Shown piece after piece: positions 1-7,920 of a stretch of 64,000 nucleotides of DNA. Every line of letters begins with the position of its first letter. Position 1 is the first letter of the stretch. The notes under the pieces were generated by a model, which saw nothing but the letters and a program-made list of their open reading frames with translations, ran no database searches and had not been told where the DNA came from. The stretch lies in assembly GCF_029318635.1 (NCBI RefSeq), contig NZ_CP119676.1:1301001-1365000 (forward strand), in the 5' to 3' direction. A program made the translations under genes and the position numbers. The DNA comes from Varunaivibrio sulfuroxidans (GTDB lineage Bacteria > Pseudomonadota > Alphaproteobacteria > Rhodospirillales > Magnetovibrionaceae).

Positions 1-88
1 TATCGCCGCGCGCCCGCGCGCCCACCGCCGCCGCCAGCAGGGCGTTGGCCCCGCCGGGGTCGTGGGCGGCGAAGGCGAAGCGGGCCAT
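1..88 (-). CDS. Partial CDS, N-terminus of possible glycosyltransferase-like protein
   Basis: Only the first 29 codons lie in the window; the gene runs off the left edge. The translation starts MARFAFAAHDPGGANALLAA, a hydrophobic strand followed by a HDPGGAN motif. That pattern suggests the first beta strand and loop of a Rossmann-like or GT-B nucleotide-sugar enzyme. Its ATG lies 3 nt past the stop codon of the upstream aminotransferase gene, so it probably belongs to the same nonulosonate operon. The function cannot be fixed from so short a piece; a PseG-like or epimerase-like enzyme would fit the pathway but is only a guess. Confidence 0.5.
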   Translation of the reverse strand, partial: MARFAFAAHDPGGANALLAAAVGARARGD

Positions 89-91
89 CGC

Positions 92-1417
92 CTAGCCCGC
101 CGCCGCGTCATGCGCGCGCAACTGGTCGCGTGCATCGGCGACTTTGTGAAAGGCATCGGCGACATCGTCCAGATCGCGCCGGGTCATTCCCGGGCGCATC
201 AACTCGTGGGTGATCAAGGTGCGGGCGTGGGCGTCCTCGCACACCGGACACAGCCCCTCGCGATAATCGGCGACGCCGTCGTAATGGGGGCAGGTAAACG
301 GACATCCGCCGCCGCCATAGGCGATCCGTTCGCGAAAGATCGGCTCCAGATAAAGCGGGCGCACGTAGCCCTGGCCGATCAGGGGTCCGTCCTTTTCACG
401 CATCTCGGAGGCCGGCAATTCGGCCTTCACGGCGGCGACGAAGGTCTCGCGCGACACCCCCATGACGTCGGCGTCGTAAAGCAGGGGGTGCACGTAATAG
501 ACATGACGGTCGCCGGGGCGCTCGGCGCACGGCGTCAGGCCGGGAATGCCTTTCAGGCGGCCCTCCAAGTAGGCGACGTTGTCGCGGCGCTGGGCGATCA
601 GGCCCGGCCCCTTGTCCAACTGGCATTGACCGATGGCGGCCTCAAGCTCTCCCAGGCGAAAATTGAAGCCGACCATGTTGACCAAATCGGCGCGCCCCAT
701 ACCCCCGACCACGGCCTCGCCGTGATTGCGGATCAGGCGCACCCGTTCGGCCAGATCGTCGTCGTTGGTGGTCACCACGCCGCCCTCGCCGGTGTGGATG
801 TGCTTGTGATAATTCAAACTGAACACCCCGATGTCGCCGAGGGCGCCGACGGGGCGGCCCTTGTAGGTGGCGAACGGGGCCTGGGCGCAGTCTTCGATGA
901 CTTTCAGTTTATGTGTCTTCGCCAGCGCCATGATCGGGTCCATATCGGCGGCCTGACCGAAAATATGCACGACGACGATCGCCCGGGTGCGCGGCGTGAT
1001 GCGCGCTTCGATCGACGCCGGGTCCAGGGTGAAGGTGTGCGGATCGATATCGGCGAACACGGGAACGGCGTTGAAGATCAGCGCCGCCGTCGCCGACGCG
1101 ATCATGGTGTAGGGGCTGACGATGACCTCGTCGCCGGGCCCGACCGCCGTCGCCCCCACAGCGGCGTACAGGCCGCCGGTCGCGGAATTGACGCTGACGG
1201 CGTGTTTGACGGCGAAGGCCTCGGCCCAGCGTGCCTCGAAGGCGCGGACCTGATCGCCGCCGTAAAAATCGTCGTGCCACGCCCCTAAGAAGCGCGACAG
1301 CACGCCGCCGCGCATCACCGCGTCAACGGCCGCCCGTTCCTCCTCGCCGATCGGACGGTAGGCCGGAAACAGCTTTTCGCGGAGGGGCTTACCCCCCAAC
1401 AAGGCCAACTCGGTCAT
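92..1417 (-). CDS. DegT/DnrJ/EryC1/StrS family sugar aminotransferase with Cys-rich insert
   Basis: This is a PLP-dependent fold-type I aminotransferase of 441 residues that would act on a nucleotide-sugar ketone. Visible family features are the SVNSATGGLYAA cofactor loop, VIEDCAQAPFA with the PLP-binding Asp, and the Schiff-base Lys in SLNYHKHIHTGEGG, followed by VVTTNDDDLAERVR. Near the C-terminus it carries an unusual cluster, CPFTCPHYDG followed about ten residues later by CPVCEDAH, which looks like a small metal site not typical of the family. The gene lies downstream of pseB and pseC in a tight operon and lies 18 nt downstream of the dehydrogenase gene. It is the second aminotransferase of the cluster, so it probably modifies the nonulosonate or another sugar. 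The substrate is not known. Confidence 0.85.
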   Translation of the reverse strand: MTELALLGGKPLREKLFPAYRPIGEEERAAVDAVMRGGVLSRFLGAWHDDFYGGDQVRAFEARWAEAFAVKHAVSVNSATGGLYAAVGATAVGPGDEVIVSPYTMIASATAALIFNAVPVFADIDPHTFTLDPASIEARITPRTRAIVVVHIFGQAADMDPIMALAKTHKLKVIEDCAQAPFATYKGRPVGALGDIGVFSLNYHKHIHTGEGGVVTTNDDDLAERVRLIRNHGEAVVGGMGRADLVNMVGFNFRLGELEAAIGQCQLDKGPGLIAQRRDNVAYLEGRLKGIPGLTPCAERPGDRHVYYVHPLLYDADVMGVSRETFVAAVKAELPASEMREKDGPLIGQGYVRPLYLEPIFRERIAYGGGGCPFTCPHYDGVADYREGLCPVCEDAHARTLITHELMRPGMTRRDLDDVADAFHKVADARDQLRAHDAAAG

Positions 1418-1435
1418 GGCGTTACGTTTCCTTTC

Positions 1436-2491
1436 TCATGCCCGATTTCCAGGCCCGATTTCCAGGCCCGATATTTTGTCGCCGCGCGCCATGGCGATCA
1501 AGCGGTGGCACACCGTTTCCGCATCGAGCGCCGCCGCGCCGTCGCACGCCACCGGCGCGGCGGCGCGCACATGGCGGTACAGATTATCGACCGTGCGCGC
1601 CATCGCCTCGCCGAGGCCGGTTTCGCGCCACGCGCCGCGTTGCAACGTCCGCCTTTGGGGGAACTCGCGGTCCTCGCTTAAGGTTCGCACCCGGACCGCG
1701 CGGCCCAGGTCCTCGAACGCGACGCGACCGTTTTCGAAGGTCAGTTCCAGCTCGAAGGTGAAAAAATACCGATGATCGCTGCCGATCAAATAGACCGGCG
1801 CGCCGCCCGGCGCATCGAGGCGGGCGTCCAGGGTCGGGTCGTGGGGACCGAGTCCCGCGCGCGCGCGCAGGACGGCGCGCGGCGTCATCGGCCCGATTAA
1901 AAAGTGGAGAAGATCGATCATGTGCGATCCGCAGTTGAGGATTCCCTTATTGTAACTGCCCACCGCATTTTGCAATGCGCCCCAGCGCCCGGCGACGATT
2001 TCTTTTTTCAAGTCCACGATGCCGGGCGTCCAACGGCGCAGGTAATTCACCAGCAGACCGACCCCGGCGTCCCGGTAGGCGTCCACGACCCGCCGCGAGT
2101 CCGCAATGTCCGCGCAAAGGGGTTTTTCGCAAAGCACCGCCGTCACCCCGATATCGAGAAGCCCCATCAGCATCGATTCGTGCAGCGCGGTGGGCGCGCA
2201 CACGCTGGCGACATCGGCGCGCACGGCGCTTTGGGCATAGTCGTCCAGGGTGGCGAACCCGTGGGGCACCGCCCAATAGTCCATGAACGCCCGGCGGCGG
2301 GCGGAATCCGGCTCGACGCAGGCCACCACATCAAACTCCGGATGGGCGCGATAGGCTCCGGCATGGGTGAGAATCCCGCCGTCCGACGGGCCGTCTTCGT
2401 CATAGCCTCCGGCAACCGCCCCGCAGCCGACGATCAACGCCCTGAGCACGGGCGGTTTATCACCGCCGGATGTGGCGTCACTCCCGGACAT
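1436..2491 (-). CDS. Gfo/Idh/MocA family NAD(P)-dependent oxidoreductase
   Basis: The 351-residue product begins with a Rossmann motif, ALIVGCGAVAGGYDE, followed by the family hallmark CEKPL (as LCEKPLCADIADSRRVVDAY), where the Lys takes part in catalysis. It also has the NCGSHMIDLLHFLIG motif, with the His/Asp pair of the active site. Enzymes of this family oxidise or reduce sugar hydroxyl and keto groups. The ATG overlaps the end of the upstream cytidylyltransferase gene by 14 nt, indicating translational coupling. In nonulosonate clusters such dehydrogenases are associated with variant acids or with precursor supply. The exact reaction is not deducible. Confidence 0.85.
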   Translation of the reverse strand: MSGSDATSGGDKPPVLRALIVGCGAVAGGYDEDGPSDGGILTHAGAYRAHPEFDVVACVEPDSARRRAFMDYWAVPHGFATLDDYAQSAVRADVASVCAPTALHESMLMGLLDIGVTAVLCEKPLCADIADSRRVVDAYRDAGVGLLVNYLRRWTPGIVDLKKEIVAGRWGALQNAVGSYNKGILNCGSHMIDLLHFLIGPMTPRAVLRARAGLGPHDPTLDARLDAPGGAPVYLIGSDHRYFFTFELELTFENGRVAFEDLGRAVRVRTLSEDREFPQRRTLQRGAWRETGLGEAMARTVDNLYRHVRAAAPVACDGAAALDAETVCHRLIAMARGDKISGLEIGPGNRA

Positions 2492-3215
2492 GGCGGTTGA
2501 TCTCTCTAAGTTCGGGTTTGCGCGCCAGCAGCCGGAGAATATCGTCCAGGCGGAAGTCGGGATTTTCGGGATACAAAGCCTCGAACACCGCCGCGATCAG
2601 GGCCAAATCCTCCGCCGTGTCCAAGGTCAGGGCGAGATTGGGATCGCGCAGGGCGGGCGGGGCCGCGACGTTTTGCAGGCGGTAGCGTTCGGGGTGATTG
2701 TAGATATACAAACTGACGTGCTCGCGGTCGCGGGGATCGTCCGTGCGCGCCGCGGCGTCGGCTAGAATATCGGCGGCGAAAACCTGGGTATCCATGCCGA
2801 TCGGATAGCTTCGGGTCAGCACATTGGATAGGTAATCGACATCCGCCGCCGCGTAAGCCTCGACACAGCGCTGGACGATGGCGGGGTCGATCAACGGGCA
2901 GTCGCCGGTGGTTTCGACGATGACGTCGGCGCCATGGGCGCGCGCCGCCCCCAGGACCCGCCCCATAACGTCGTCCTCACTGCCGCGAAAAACGCCGACC
3001 CCCAGATTTTCGGCAAGATCGACCAGTGGATCGTCGGTCGCGTTCACCGTGGTCGCGATGACGATGCCGTCCAACGCCGAGACCCGGCGCAGACGTTCGA
3101 CCATCAACGCCAGCATCGGTCGCCCCAACACGGGCTTCAAGACTTTTCCGGGCAACCGCGACGAGGTCATGCGCGCCTCGATAGTGGCCAGGGTGCGGGG
3201 GGATTTTAGGGTCAT
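2478..3215 (-). CDS. SpsF-like cytidylyltransferase (first copy)
   Basis: The 245-residue product is a nucleotidyltransferase of the SpsF/NeuA-related group, which joins CMP to an acidic sugar. The N-terminus has the diagnostic nucleotide loop RMTSSRLPGKVLKPVLGRPML, then FRGSEDDVMGRVLGAARAHGAD and ETTGDCPLIDP, where the Asp residues bind metal. The chosen ATG (MTLKSP) removes an 11-residue extension that has no family similarity and lies in a run shared with the upstream gap. The gene lies between the synthase gene and the Gfo/Idh gene. A second homologue at 4319-5104 shares the same motifs, so the operon has two activating enzymes. Confidence 0.85.
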   Translation of the reverse strand: MTLKSPRTLATIEARMTSSRLPGKVLKPVLGRPMLALMVERLRRVSALDGIVIATTVNATDDPLVDLAENLGVGVFRGSEDDVMGRVLGAARAHGADVIVETTGDCPLIDPAIVQRCVEAYAAADVDYLSNVLTRSYPIGMDTQVFAADILADAAARTDDPRDREHVSLYIYNHPERYRLQNVAAPPALRDPNLALTLDTAEDLALIAAVFEALYPENPDFRLDDILRLLARKPELREINRHVRE

Positions 3216-3269
3216 CGGTTGTTTTCTCCACGGCGCGCGTGCGCCCACGATTCGCGACGGCGACGGGCG

Positions 3270-4322
3270 TTACGGTTCACAATCGTCCGGCGCGATCCCC
3301 TCGCCCTGGGCGATCGCACGGCGGGCGGTATGGCCTTCGATTCGATCGAGGTGGCGCGGATGGCTCCCCAGAATTTGCTTGCCGGGGCGCAGGATGGCGA
3401 AATTCTCGTCTTCTCTCAACCGCTCGCCCGGGGCGATATCACGGATCGCCTGGACGCCTCGGCGGGCATAGGCGGCCAATTCGTCCTCGACGGCGTGCAC
3501 CGCCTTGACGCCGTCACCCAGCGCCCTTTCCACGGCGCGAATGTGATCGACCATTTCCTTCAGTTCGCCGGGCAACAGGGCGAAGGCGTGATCCGGCCCG
3601 GGCAGGCGGTTGTCCACGGTGTAATGCTTTTCGATCACCCGCGCGCCCAACGCCACAGCGGCGGCGGGCGCAATCGCCGGCTCGCGGCTGTGATCGGACA
3701 ATCCGGCCACCACCCCGAAACGATCGCGCAGCCAGGGGATGACGCGCAGGTTGAGGCTGTCCAAGGGCGCGGGATAACGCGACGTGCACTGGAGCAACGC
3801 CAATTCCCCGCCGCCGTGGGCGCGAAAATGCCCGACCGCCCAGGCGATGTCGTCCTCGGTGCTGGCCCCCGTCGATATCACCAACGGCTTGCCCGTTCGC
3901 GCCGCCAATTCGATCAGGCGGATGTGGGAAATCTCGTAGGACGCGATCTTGTGTACCTGCACGAAAGGATCGACGGCGGCGAAATCCGCCGGGGAAAACG
4001 GCGACGACATGAACGCAATGCCCTGCCCTTTGCAATAAGCGGCGAGTTCGCCGATCATCTCGTAAGGCATGGCGAGATCGCTGAAAATATCCTGGATGTC
4101 GTCTTCGATCCCCGAACTGCTCAAATAATCGCTGCTGCCGGCGTTGGCGACGTAGACCGTCTCGGCGCGGTAGGTTTGGAACTTGACCGCGTCGGCGCCG
4201 CCCTCCCGCGCGATGTCGATCAGGGTTTTCGCCATCGCCAGGTCGCGCGCCGCGGTCCCCATGCGCCAGTTCGACCCGGCCTCGGCGATGATGAACGTCC
4301 TGTCGGGATCAAACATCGTCAT
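3270..4322 (-). CDS. N-acetylneuraminate/pseudaminate synthase family (NeuB/PseI/SpsE)
   Basis: The 350-residue product should condense phosphoenolpyruvate with a six-carbon amino sugar to give a nine-carbon nonulosonic acid. The N-terminal TIM barrel starts FIIAEAGSNWRM and continues with ADAVKFQTYRAETVY, KIASYEI, LVISTGAST, LLQCTSRYPAP, GLSDHS and VIEKHYTVD, all family motifs. The C-terminal ~60 residues form the SAF (antifreeze-like) lid, RGVQAIRDIAPGERL. The ATG at 4322 is preceded by GGGAGGA six bases upstream, which rules out a longer N-terminal extension. The gene overlaps the upstream cytidylyltransferase by 4 nt. Whether the product is pseudaminic, legionaminic or another acid cannot be told from sequence alone. 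Confidence 0.9.
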   Translation of the reverse strand: MTMFDPDRTFIIAEAGSNWRMGTAARDLAMAKTLIDIAREGGADAVKFQTYRAETVYVANAGSSDYLSSSGIEDDIQDIFSDLAMPYEMIGELAAYCKGQGIAFMSSPFSPADFAAVDPFVQVHKIASYEISHIRLIELAARTGKPLVISTGASTEDDIAWAVGHFRAHGGGELALLQCTSRYPAPLDSLNLRVIPWLRDRFGVVAGLSDHSREPAIAPAAAVALGARVIEKHYTVDNRLPGPDHAFALLPGELKEMVDHIRAVERALGDGVKAVHAVEDELAAYARRGVQAIRDIAPGERLREDENFAILRPGKQILGSHPRHLDRIEGHTARRAIAQGEGIAPDDCEP

Positions 4323-5104
4323 CGTGGTCCTCCCGTTCCTAAAGGACCTTTTCCGTCCTCGGCGAGCGATTTTTTCAGGCCCGCGTAGCGATCCTGACCG
4401 GCGTTGATCGCCCGTAAGTCGGGATTGGCGTCCACAACGGCCAAAGCGGCGCGATAATCCCAACCTTCCGGGCCGGGCGGAAGTCTTTCGAAAAGGGCGC
4501 ATAAAAAATCGTAATCCCGCGCCGTGTCCAAGGTCCAGCGGTATTCGGCGAGGCCCGCCACCGGGCAGGGATAGTGGGCTTGGCGCACATCGGGATGCCC
4601 ACGCACGTAGGGCGTGACGTGCTCACGCTGGGAAGGCAGCGTGGCCTCGCGGGCGCTGCGTTCGAGCCAGGAAAAGCGCACCGCCTCGCAATCCAATCCA
4701 TGAGGCCAACTGGGCGGCGTGTTGTTGCTGGCGTAATCGGCGTTTCGGTCGATCAGCGCCGCCAGAACCCCGCCGCACACGGCGGGATCGATCGCGGGAC
4801 AGTCGCTGGTCACGCGCATCACGACATCTGCGCTCAGCTCCCGAGCGGCGCGAACATAGCGGTCCAAAACGTCTTTTTCGGAACCGCGAAAGACATGAAC
4901 GCCAAGGCGGCGGGCCTCGTCGGCGACGGGATCGTCCGCGACGCCTTCGGGCACCGCGCAACAAACGACGTCGATGCCGGAGATGGCGCGGGCGCGTTCG
5001 AGCACATGGGCGAGAACGGTACGCCCGGCCAAGGGCTTGAGGACCTTACCGGGAAGCCGGCTCGATCCCAGGCGGGCCTGGATAATGACGGCGCACCCCC
5101 CCAT
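4319..5104 (-). CDS. SpsF-like cytidylyltransferase (second copy)
   Basis: The 261-residue protein opens with AVIIQARLGSSRLPGKVLKP, the CTP-binding loop of SpsF-type transferases. It continues with VFRGSEKDVLDRYVRAAREL and MRVTSDCPAIDP, containing the metal-binding Asp. The ATG at 5104 lies 2 nt after the pseC stop, so an upstream open extension of about 70 codons is an overlap artefact. It is clearly paralogous to the copy at 2478-3215 but diverged, especially in the C-terminal half, which suggests different sugar specificity. One copy probably makes the CMP-activated nonulosonate used by the glycosyltransferases nearby. Confidence 0.85.
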   Translation of the reverse strand: MGGCAVIIQARLGSSRLPGKVLKPLAGRTVLAHVLERARAISGIDVVCCAVPEGVADDPVADEARRLGVHVFRGSEKDVLDRYVRAARELSADVVMRVTSDCPAIDPAVCGGVLAALIDRNADYASNNTPPSWPHGLDCEAVRFSWLERSAREATLPSQREHVTPYVRGHPDVRQAHYPCPVAGLAEYRWTLDTARDYDFLCALFERLPPGPEGWDYRAALAVVDANPDLRAINAGQDRYAGLKKSLAEDGKGPLGTGGPR

Positions 5105-5105
5105 T

Positions 5106-6350
5106 TCACACCCTCTCGACCGTGTCGAGGCCGTCGCCAAGCGCCGCCACGACGCGCAAGACGTCATCGTCATCCATCGCCGGGAACAGCGGTAGGGAAA
5201 GGCAGCGGCTGTAGTAGCGCCACGCCCCCGGCAACGCGAGATCGCCATAGAGCTTTTTGTAATAGGGCTGCATGTGCACCGGCAGATAATGCACCTGAGT
5301 GCCGACGCCCTTTTCACTAAGGGCGTTCATCAGCGCCGCGCGGTCCCCGTCCAGGACGGAAAAATCGACCAGCACGACATATAAGTGCCACGCCGCGCGG
5401 CAATCTGGCCGTCGTTTCAAGAAGTCAAGCGCCGGATGGCCGAGGTCCCCGATCGCCCGGTCGTAAAGCGCGACCAGTTCGCCGCGCCGGGCGACGAAGC
5501 GATCGAGCTTGGCCAACTGGGACGCCCCCAAGGCGCACTGCATGTCGGTGGCGCGGTAATTATAGCCGATGTCGGCCATTTCGTAGTACCACGGGTTGGC
5601 GGCCCCATCCACGCCGAAAGCCAGGCCGCGGTTGACGAAGGCGTCGGCGTCGCGGGTCATGCCGTGACTTCGCGCCCGGCGCAACCGCGCCGCCAGGGCG
5701 TCGTCGTTGGTGGTGACCACGCCGCCCTCGCCCATGGTGATGGTTTTCACCGGATGCAGGGAAAATACGGCCATCGCGCCGTGCGCGCACGCGCCGACGT
5801 TCGTCCAACGTCCCTCCGCCCCCTTCGGATCATCGTTGACAAGGTAAGATCCGCCGATGGCGTGGCAGGCGTCCTCGACCAGCACCGCGCCGTGCCCAGC
5901 CGCGACCGCCGACAAGGCCGCCATGTCGGCGGGCTGACCCGCCAGATGAACCGCCAGCACCGCCTTGACCACGCCGCCCGCCCGGGCGAAGGCGTCCTCC
6001 AGTGTCTGCGGAGTTAACAACCCGTTGTCGGGATCGACGTCGGCGAACACCACATCCGCGCCGACATAACGCGCCGCATTGGCGGTAGCGAGGAAGGTCA
6101 GCGTCGGCGCGATCACCCGATCGCCGTGCCCGATCCCCAAGGCCAGCAAGGCCAGATGCAGCCCCGCCGTACCGTTGGCGCAGGCCACCGCATGACGGGC
6201 CCCGGTTTTTTCCGCGAACGCATTTTCAAATTTCCCGACGGCGGGCCCGGTGGTCAACCAATCGCTTTTCAGGCTGGCCACGACCGCGGCGATGTCATCG
6301 TCATCGACCGCCTGGCGCCCATAGGGCAAAAACGGGCCCGAAGCGCTCAT
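5106..6350 (-). CDS. pseC: UDP-4-keto-6-deoxy-sugar aminotransferase PseC-like
   Basis: This 414-residue PLP enzyme matches the PseC group, which aminates the 4-keto sugar made by PseB using glutamate. Motifs in order are SDWLTTGPAVGKFE near the N-terminus, CANGTAGLHLALLALG (cofactor phosphate loop), VLVEDACHAIGG (PLP-ring Asp) and FSLHPVKTITMGEGG, with the Schiff-base Lys. The C-terminal region has GTQVHYLPVHMQPYY, typical of PseC. The start overlaps the pseB stop by 4 nt, consistent with the PseB-PseC order seen in flagellin glycosylation clusters. Confidence in the subfamily is high because of the order and the motifs. Confidence 0.9.
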   Translation of the reverse strand: MSASGPFLPYGRQAVDDDDIAAVVASLKSDWLTTGPAVGKFENAFAEKTGARHAVACANGTAGLHLALLALGIGHGDRVIAPTLTFLATANAARYVGADVVFADVDPDNGLLTPQTLEDAFARAGGVVKAVLAVHLAGQPADMAALSAVAAGHGAVLVEDACHAIGGSYLVNDDPKGAEGRWTNVGACAHGAMAVFSLHPVKTITMGEGGVVTTNDDALAARLRRARSHGMTRDADAFVNRGLAFGVDGAANPWYYEMADIGYNYRATDMQCALGASQLAKLDRFVARRGELVALYDRAIGDLGHPALDFLKRRPDCRAAWHLYVVLVDFSVLDGDRAALMNALSEKGVGTQVHYLPVHMQPYYKKLYGDLALPGAWRYYSRCLSLPLFPAMDDDDVLRVVAALGDGLDTVERV

Positions 6351-7363
6351 TTTTTATCCAGTTCCATCAACGCCCGCAAACCATCCTGGTCGAGCCACTG
6401 GGGGTTGTTGTCGCTGGAATAGGAAAAATCGTCGCCGACCGGCCTGCCCACACCATTGTCCCCCTGCGACACCAAGCGGTTCAAGATCACGAAGCGGTCG
6501 TCGAATTCCAGGGTATTGGGCGAATGATCGGGGGAAATCAGCATTTCGTGAAGTTTTTCGCCGGGGCGAATGCCGATCACCTTGCGCGAGATCCCCGGTT
6601 TCAGGGCGTCGGCCAAATCGACCACGTGCATGCTCGCCATTTTCGGGGTGAAAACCTCGCCGCCGTTCATCTGCTCGAAACACGACAGCACGAAATCGAC
6701 CCCCTGTTGGATCGTTATCCAAAAACGGGTCATGCGCTCATCGGTGATCGGCAACTCCGTCGCGCCATCCCGAATCAGATTCTGGAATAACGGCACCACG
6801 CTGCCGCGCGAGCCGACGACGTTGCCGTAACGCACGCACGAAAAAATCGCGCCGCCTTTCCCGCTGAGACTGTTGGCGGCGATAAGGATTTTGTCCGACG
6901 CCAACTTGCTCGCGCCATAAAGATTGATCGGGTTAACCGCCTTGTCCGTCGATAACGCCATCACCTTTTTGACCCCGCAGGCGATCGCCGCCATCGCGAT
7001 ATTTTCAGCGCCGGTAATGTTGGTGTGGACACACTCGGTGGGGTTGTATTCGGCCACCGTGACGTGTTTCAGGGCGGCGGCATGAACGACGTATTCGATG
7101 TCCCTGAGCGCCATTTTCAGGCGTTCGAGATCGCGGACGTCACCGATGAAGTAACGCAAGCACGGATAGTCCGCCGGATTGAATTCCTGTTGCATTTCGA
7201 ACTGCTTCAACTCGTCGCGCGAGTAGATCACCAGGCGGCGCGGCGCGAAACGTTCGAGAACCGTCTTAATAAACTGGCGGCCGAACGAACCGGTGCCGCC
7301 GGTGACCAAAATGGATTTTCCATCCAACGAGAAAGACGACGGGTAATGGGGTGTGGAATTCAA
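6347..7363 (-). CDS. pseB: UDP-N-acetylglucosamine 4,6-dehydratase (inverting) PseB
   Basis: This short-chain dehydrogenase/reductase type enzyme starts pseudaminic acid synthesis by converting UDP-GlcNAc to the 4-keto-6-deoxy-L-sugar. Visible features are ILVTGGTGSFG (NAD(P) loop), YSRDELKQFEMQ, HAAALKHVTVAEYNP, STDKAVNPINLYGASKL (the YxxxK-type motif) and RYGNVVGSRGSVVP, all PseB-type rather than GDP-mannose dehydratase. I place the start at a TTG at 7363, which has AAGGAG eight bases upstream; an alternative TTG at 7402 lacks such a site. It is the first recognised gene of the operon that runs leftward to the window edge. Confidence 0.92.
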   Translation of the reverse strand: MNSTPHYPSSFSLDGKSILVTGGTGSFGRQFIKTVLERFAPRRLVIYSRDELKQFEMQQEFNPADYPCLRYFIGDVRDLERLKMALRDIEYVVHAAALKHVTVAEYNPTECVHTNITGAENIAMAAIACGVKKVMALSTDKAVNPINLYGASKLASDKILIAANSLSGKGGAIFSCVRYGNVVGSRGSVVPLFQNLIRDGATELPITDERMTRFWITIQQGVDFVLSCFEQMNGGEVFTPKMASMHVVDLADALKPGISRKVIGIRPGEKLHEMLISPDHSPNTLEFDDRFVILNRLVSQGDNGVGRPVGDDFSYSSDNNPQWLDQDGLRALMELDKK

Positions 7364-7539
7364 GAATAAAACTCCTTCGTTTTGCCCTGTCGGTATATGC
7401 AATGCCGGCTGGCGTTTTTTTCCGAAATGGCGACGGCGGCGGCGGCGATAAAGAAGCGCCGACGGCGAGGCGAAGCGACCGAATTTAGCACTCGGATTTC
7501 GGCGCGCCCCGAGGGGACGACGCCTTGCCGTCCGGCCCT

Positions 7540-7776
7540 TTAATTGGCGCTCGAAAACCCCCCGGCTTCGACATTTTTACGCGACGCCTCCAACATTTCC
7601 GCGGCGGATTGCTCTCCATAAATATCGACCAGCTTACTTACCGAGGCGGACAGAATGACCAAACTCAAACTCTGCGGCGAAACGCCGCGCTTAATGGCTT
7701 CGTCCCACATCGCCGAAAACCATTCGAGCGCGAGATCGGTCTCGTCGTTTTCGCCCAACGGCGCTTGTTCGGACAT
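7540..7776 (-). CDS. Small hypothetical protein between glycan operon and TPR transferase
   Basis: The 78-residue product starts MSEQAPLGENDETDLALEWF and is rich in acidic residues and helix formers; no signal peptide or membrane segment is visible. The ATG at 7776 has a good ribosome site, GGAG, seven bases upstream. An upstream extension of the open frame has no such support. I do not recognise the family. It lies between the TPR-glycosyltransferase and pseB on the same strand, so a role tied to flagellin modification or flagellar assembly is possible but unproven. Confidence 0.6.
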   Translation of the reverse strand: MSEQAPLGENDETDLALEWFSAMWDEAIKRGVSPQSLSLVILSASVSKLVDIYGEQSAAEMLEASRKNVEAGGFSSAN

Positions 7777-7920
7777 GACGCTTCTCCAAAAACGTTGGCC
7801 TTCAGGTTCTTCATATAAAGAACGGCATATCGCTTTTACAGCTAAACTATATTGCAAAAAAGCGGTAAGGATCAGGAGGCTAAGCCTATGACGGACGACA
7901 CCGAGGCGCAACAGTCAAGA

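Noticed and set aside
62-1288. A long open frame on the plus strand antisense to the DegT aminotransferase, and similar long frames opposite guaB, thiC and merA
   Set aside because: High GC content keeps antisense frames open. None shows family motifs, while the opposite strands encode clear enzymes.
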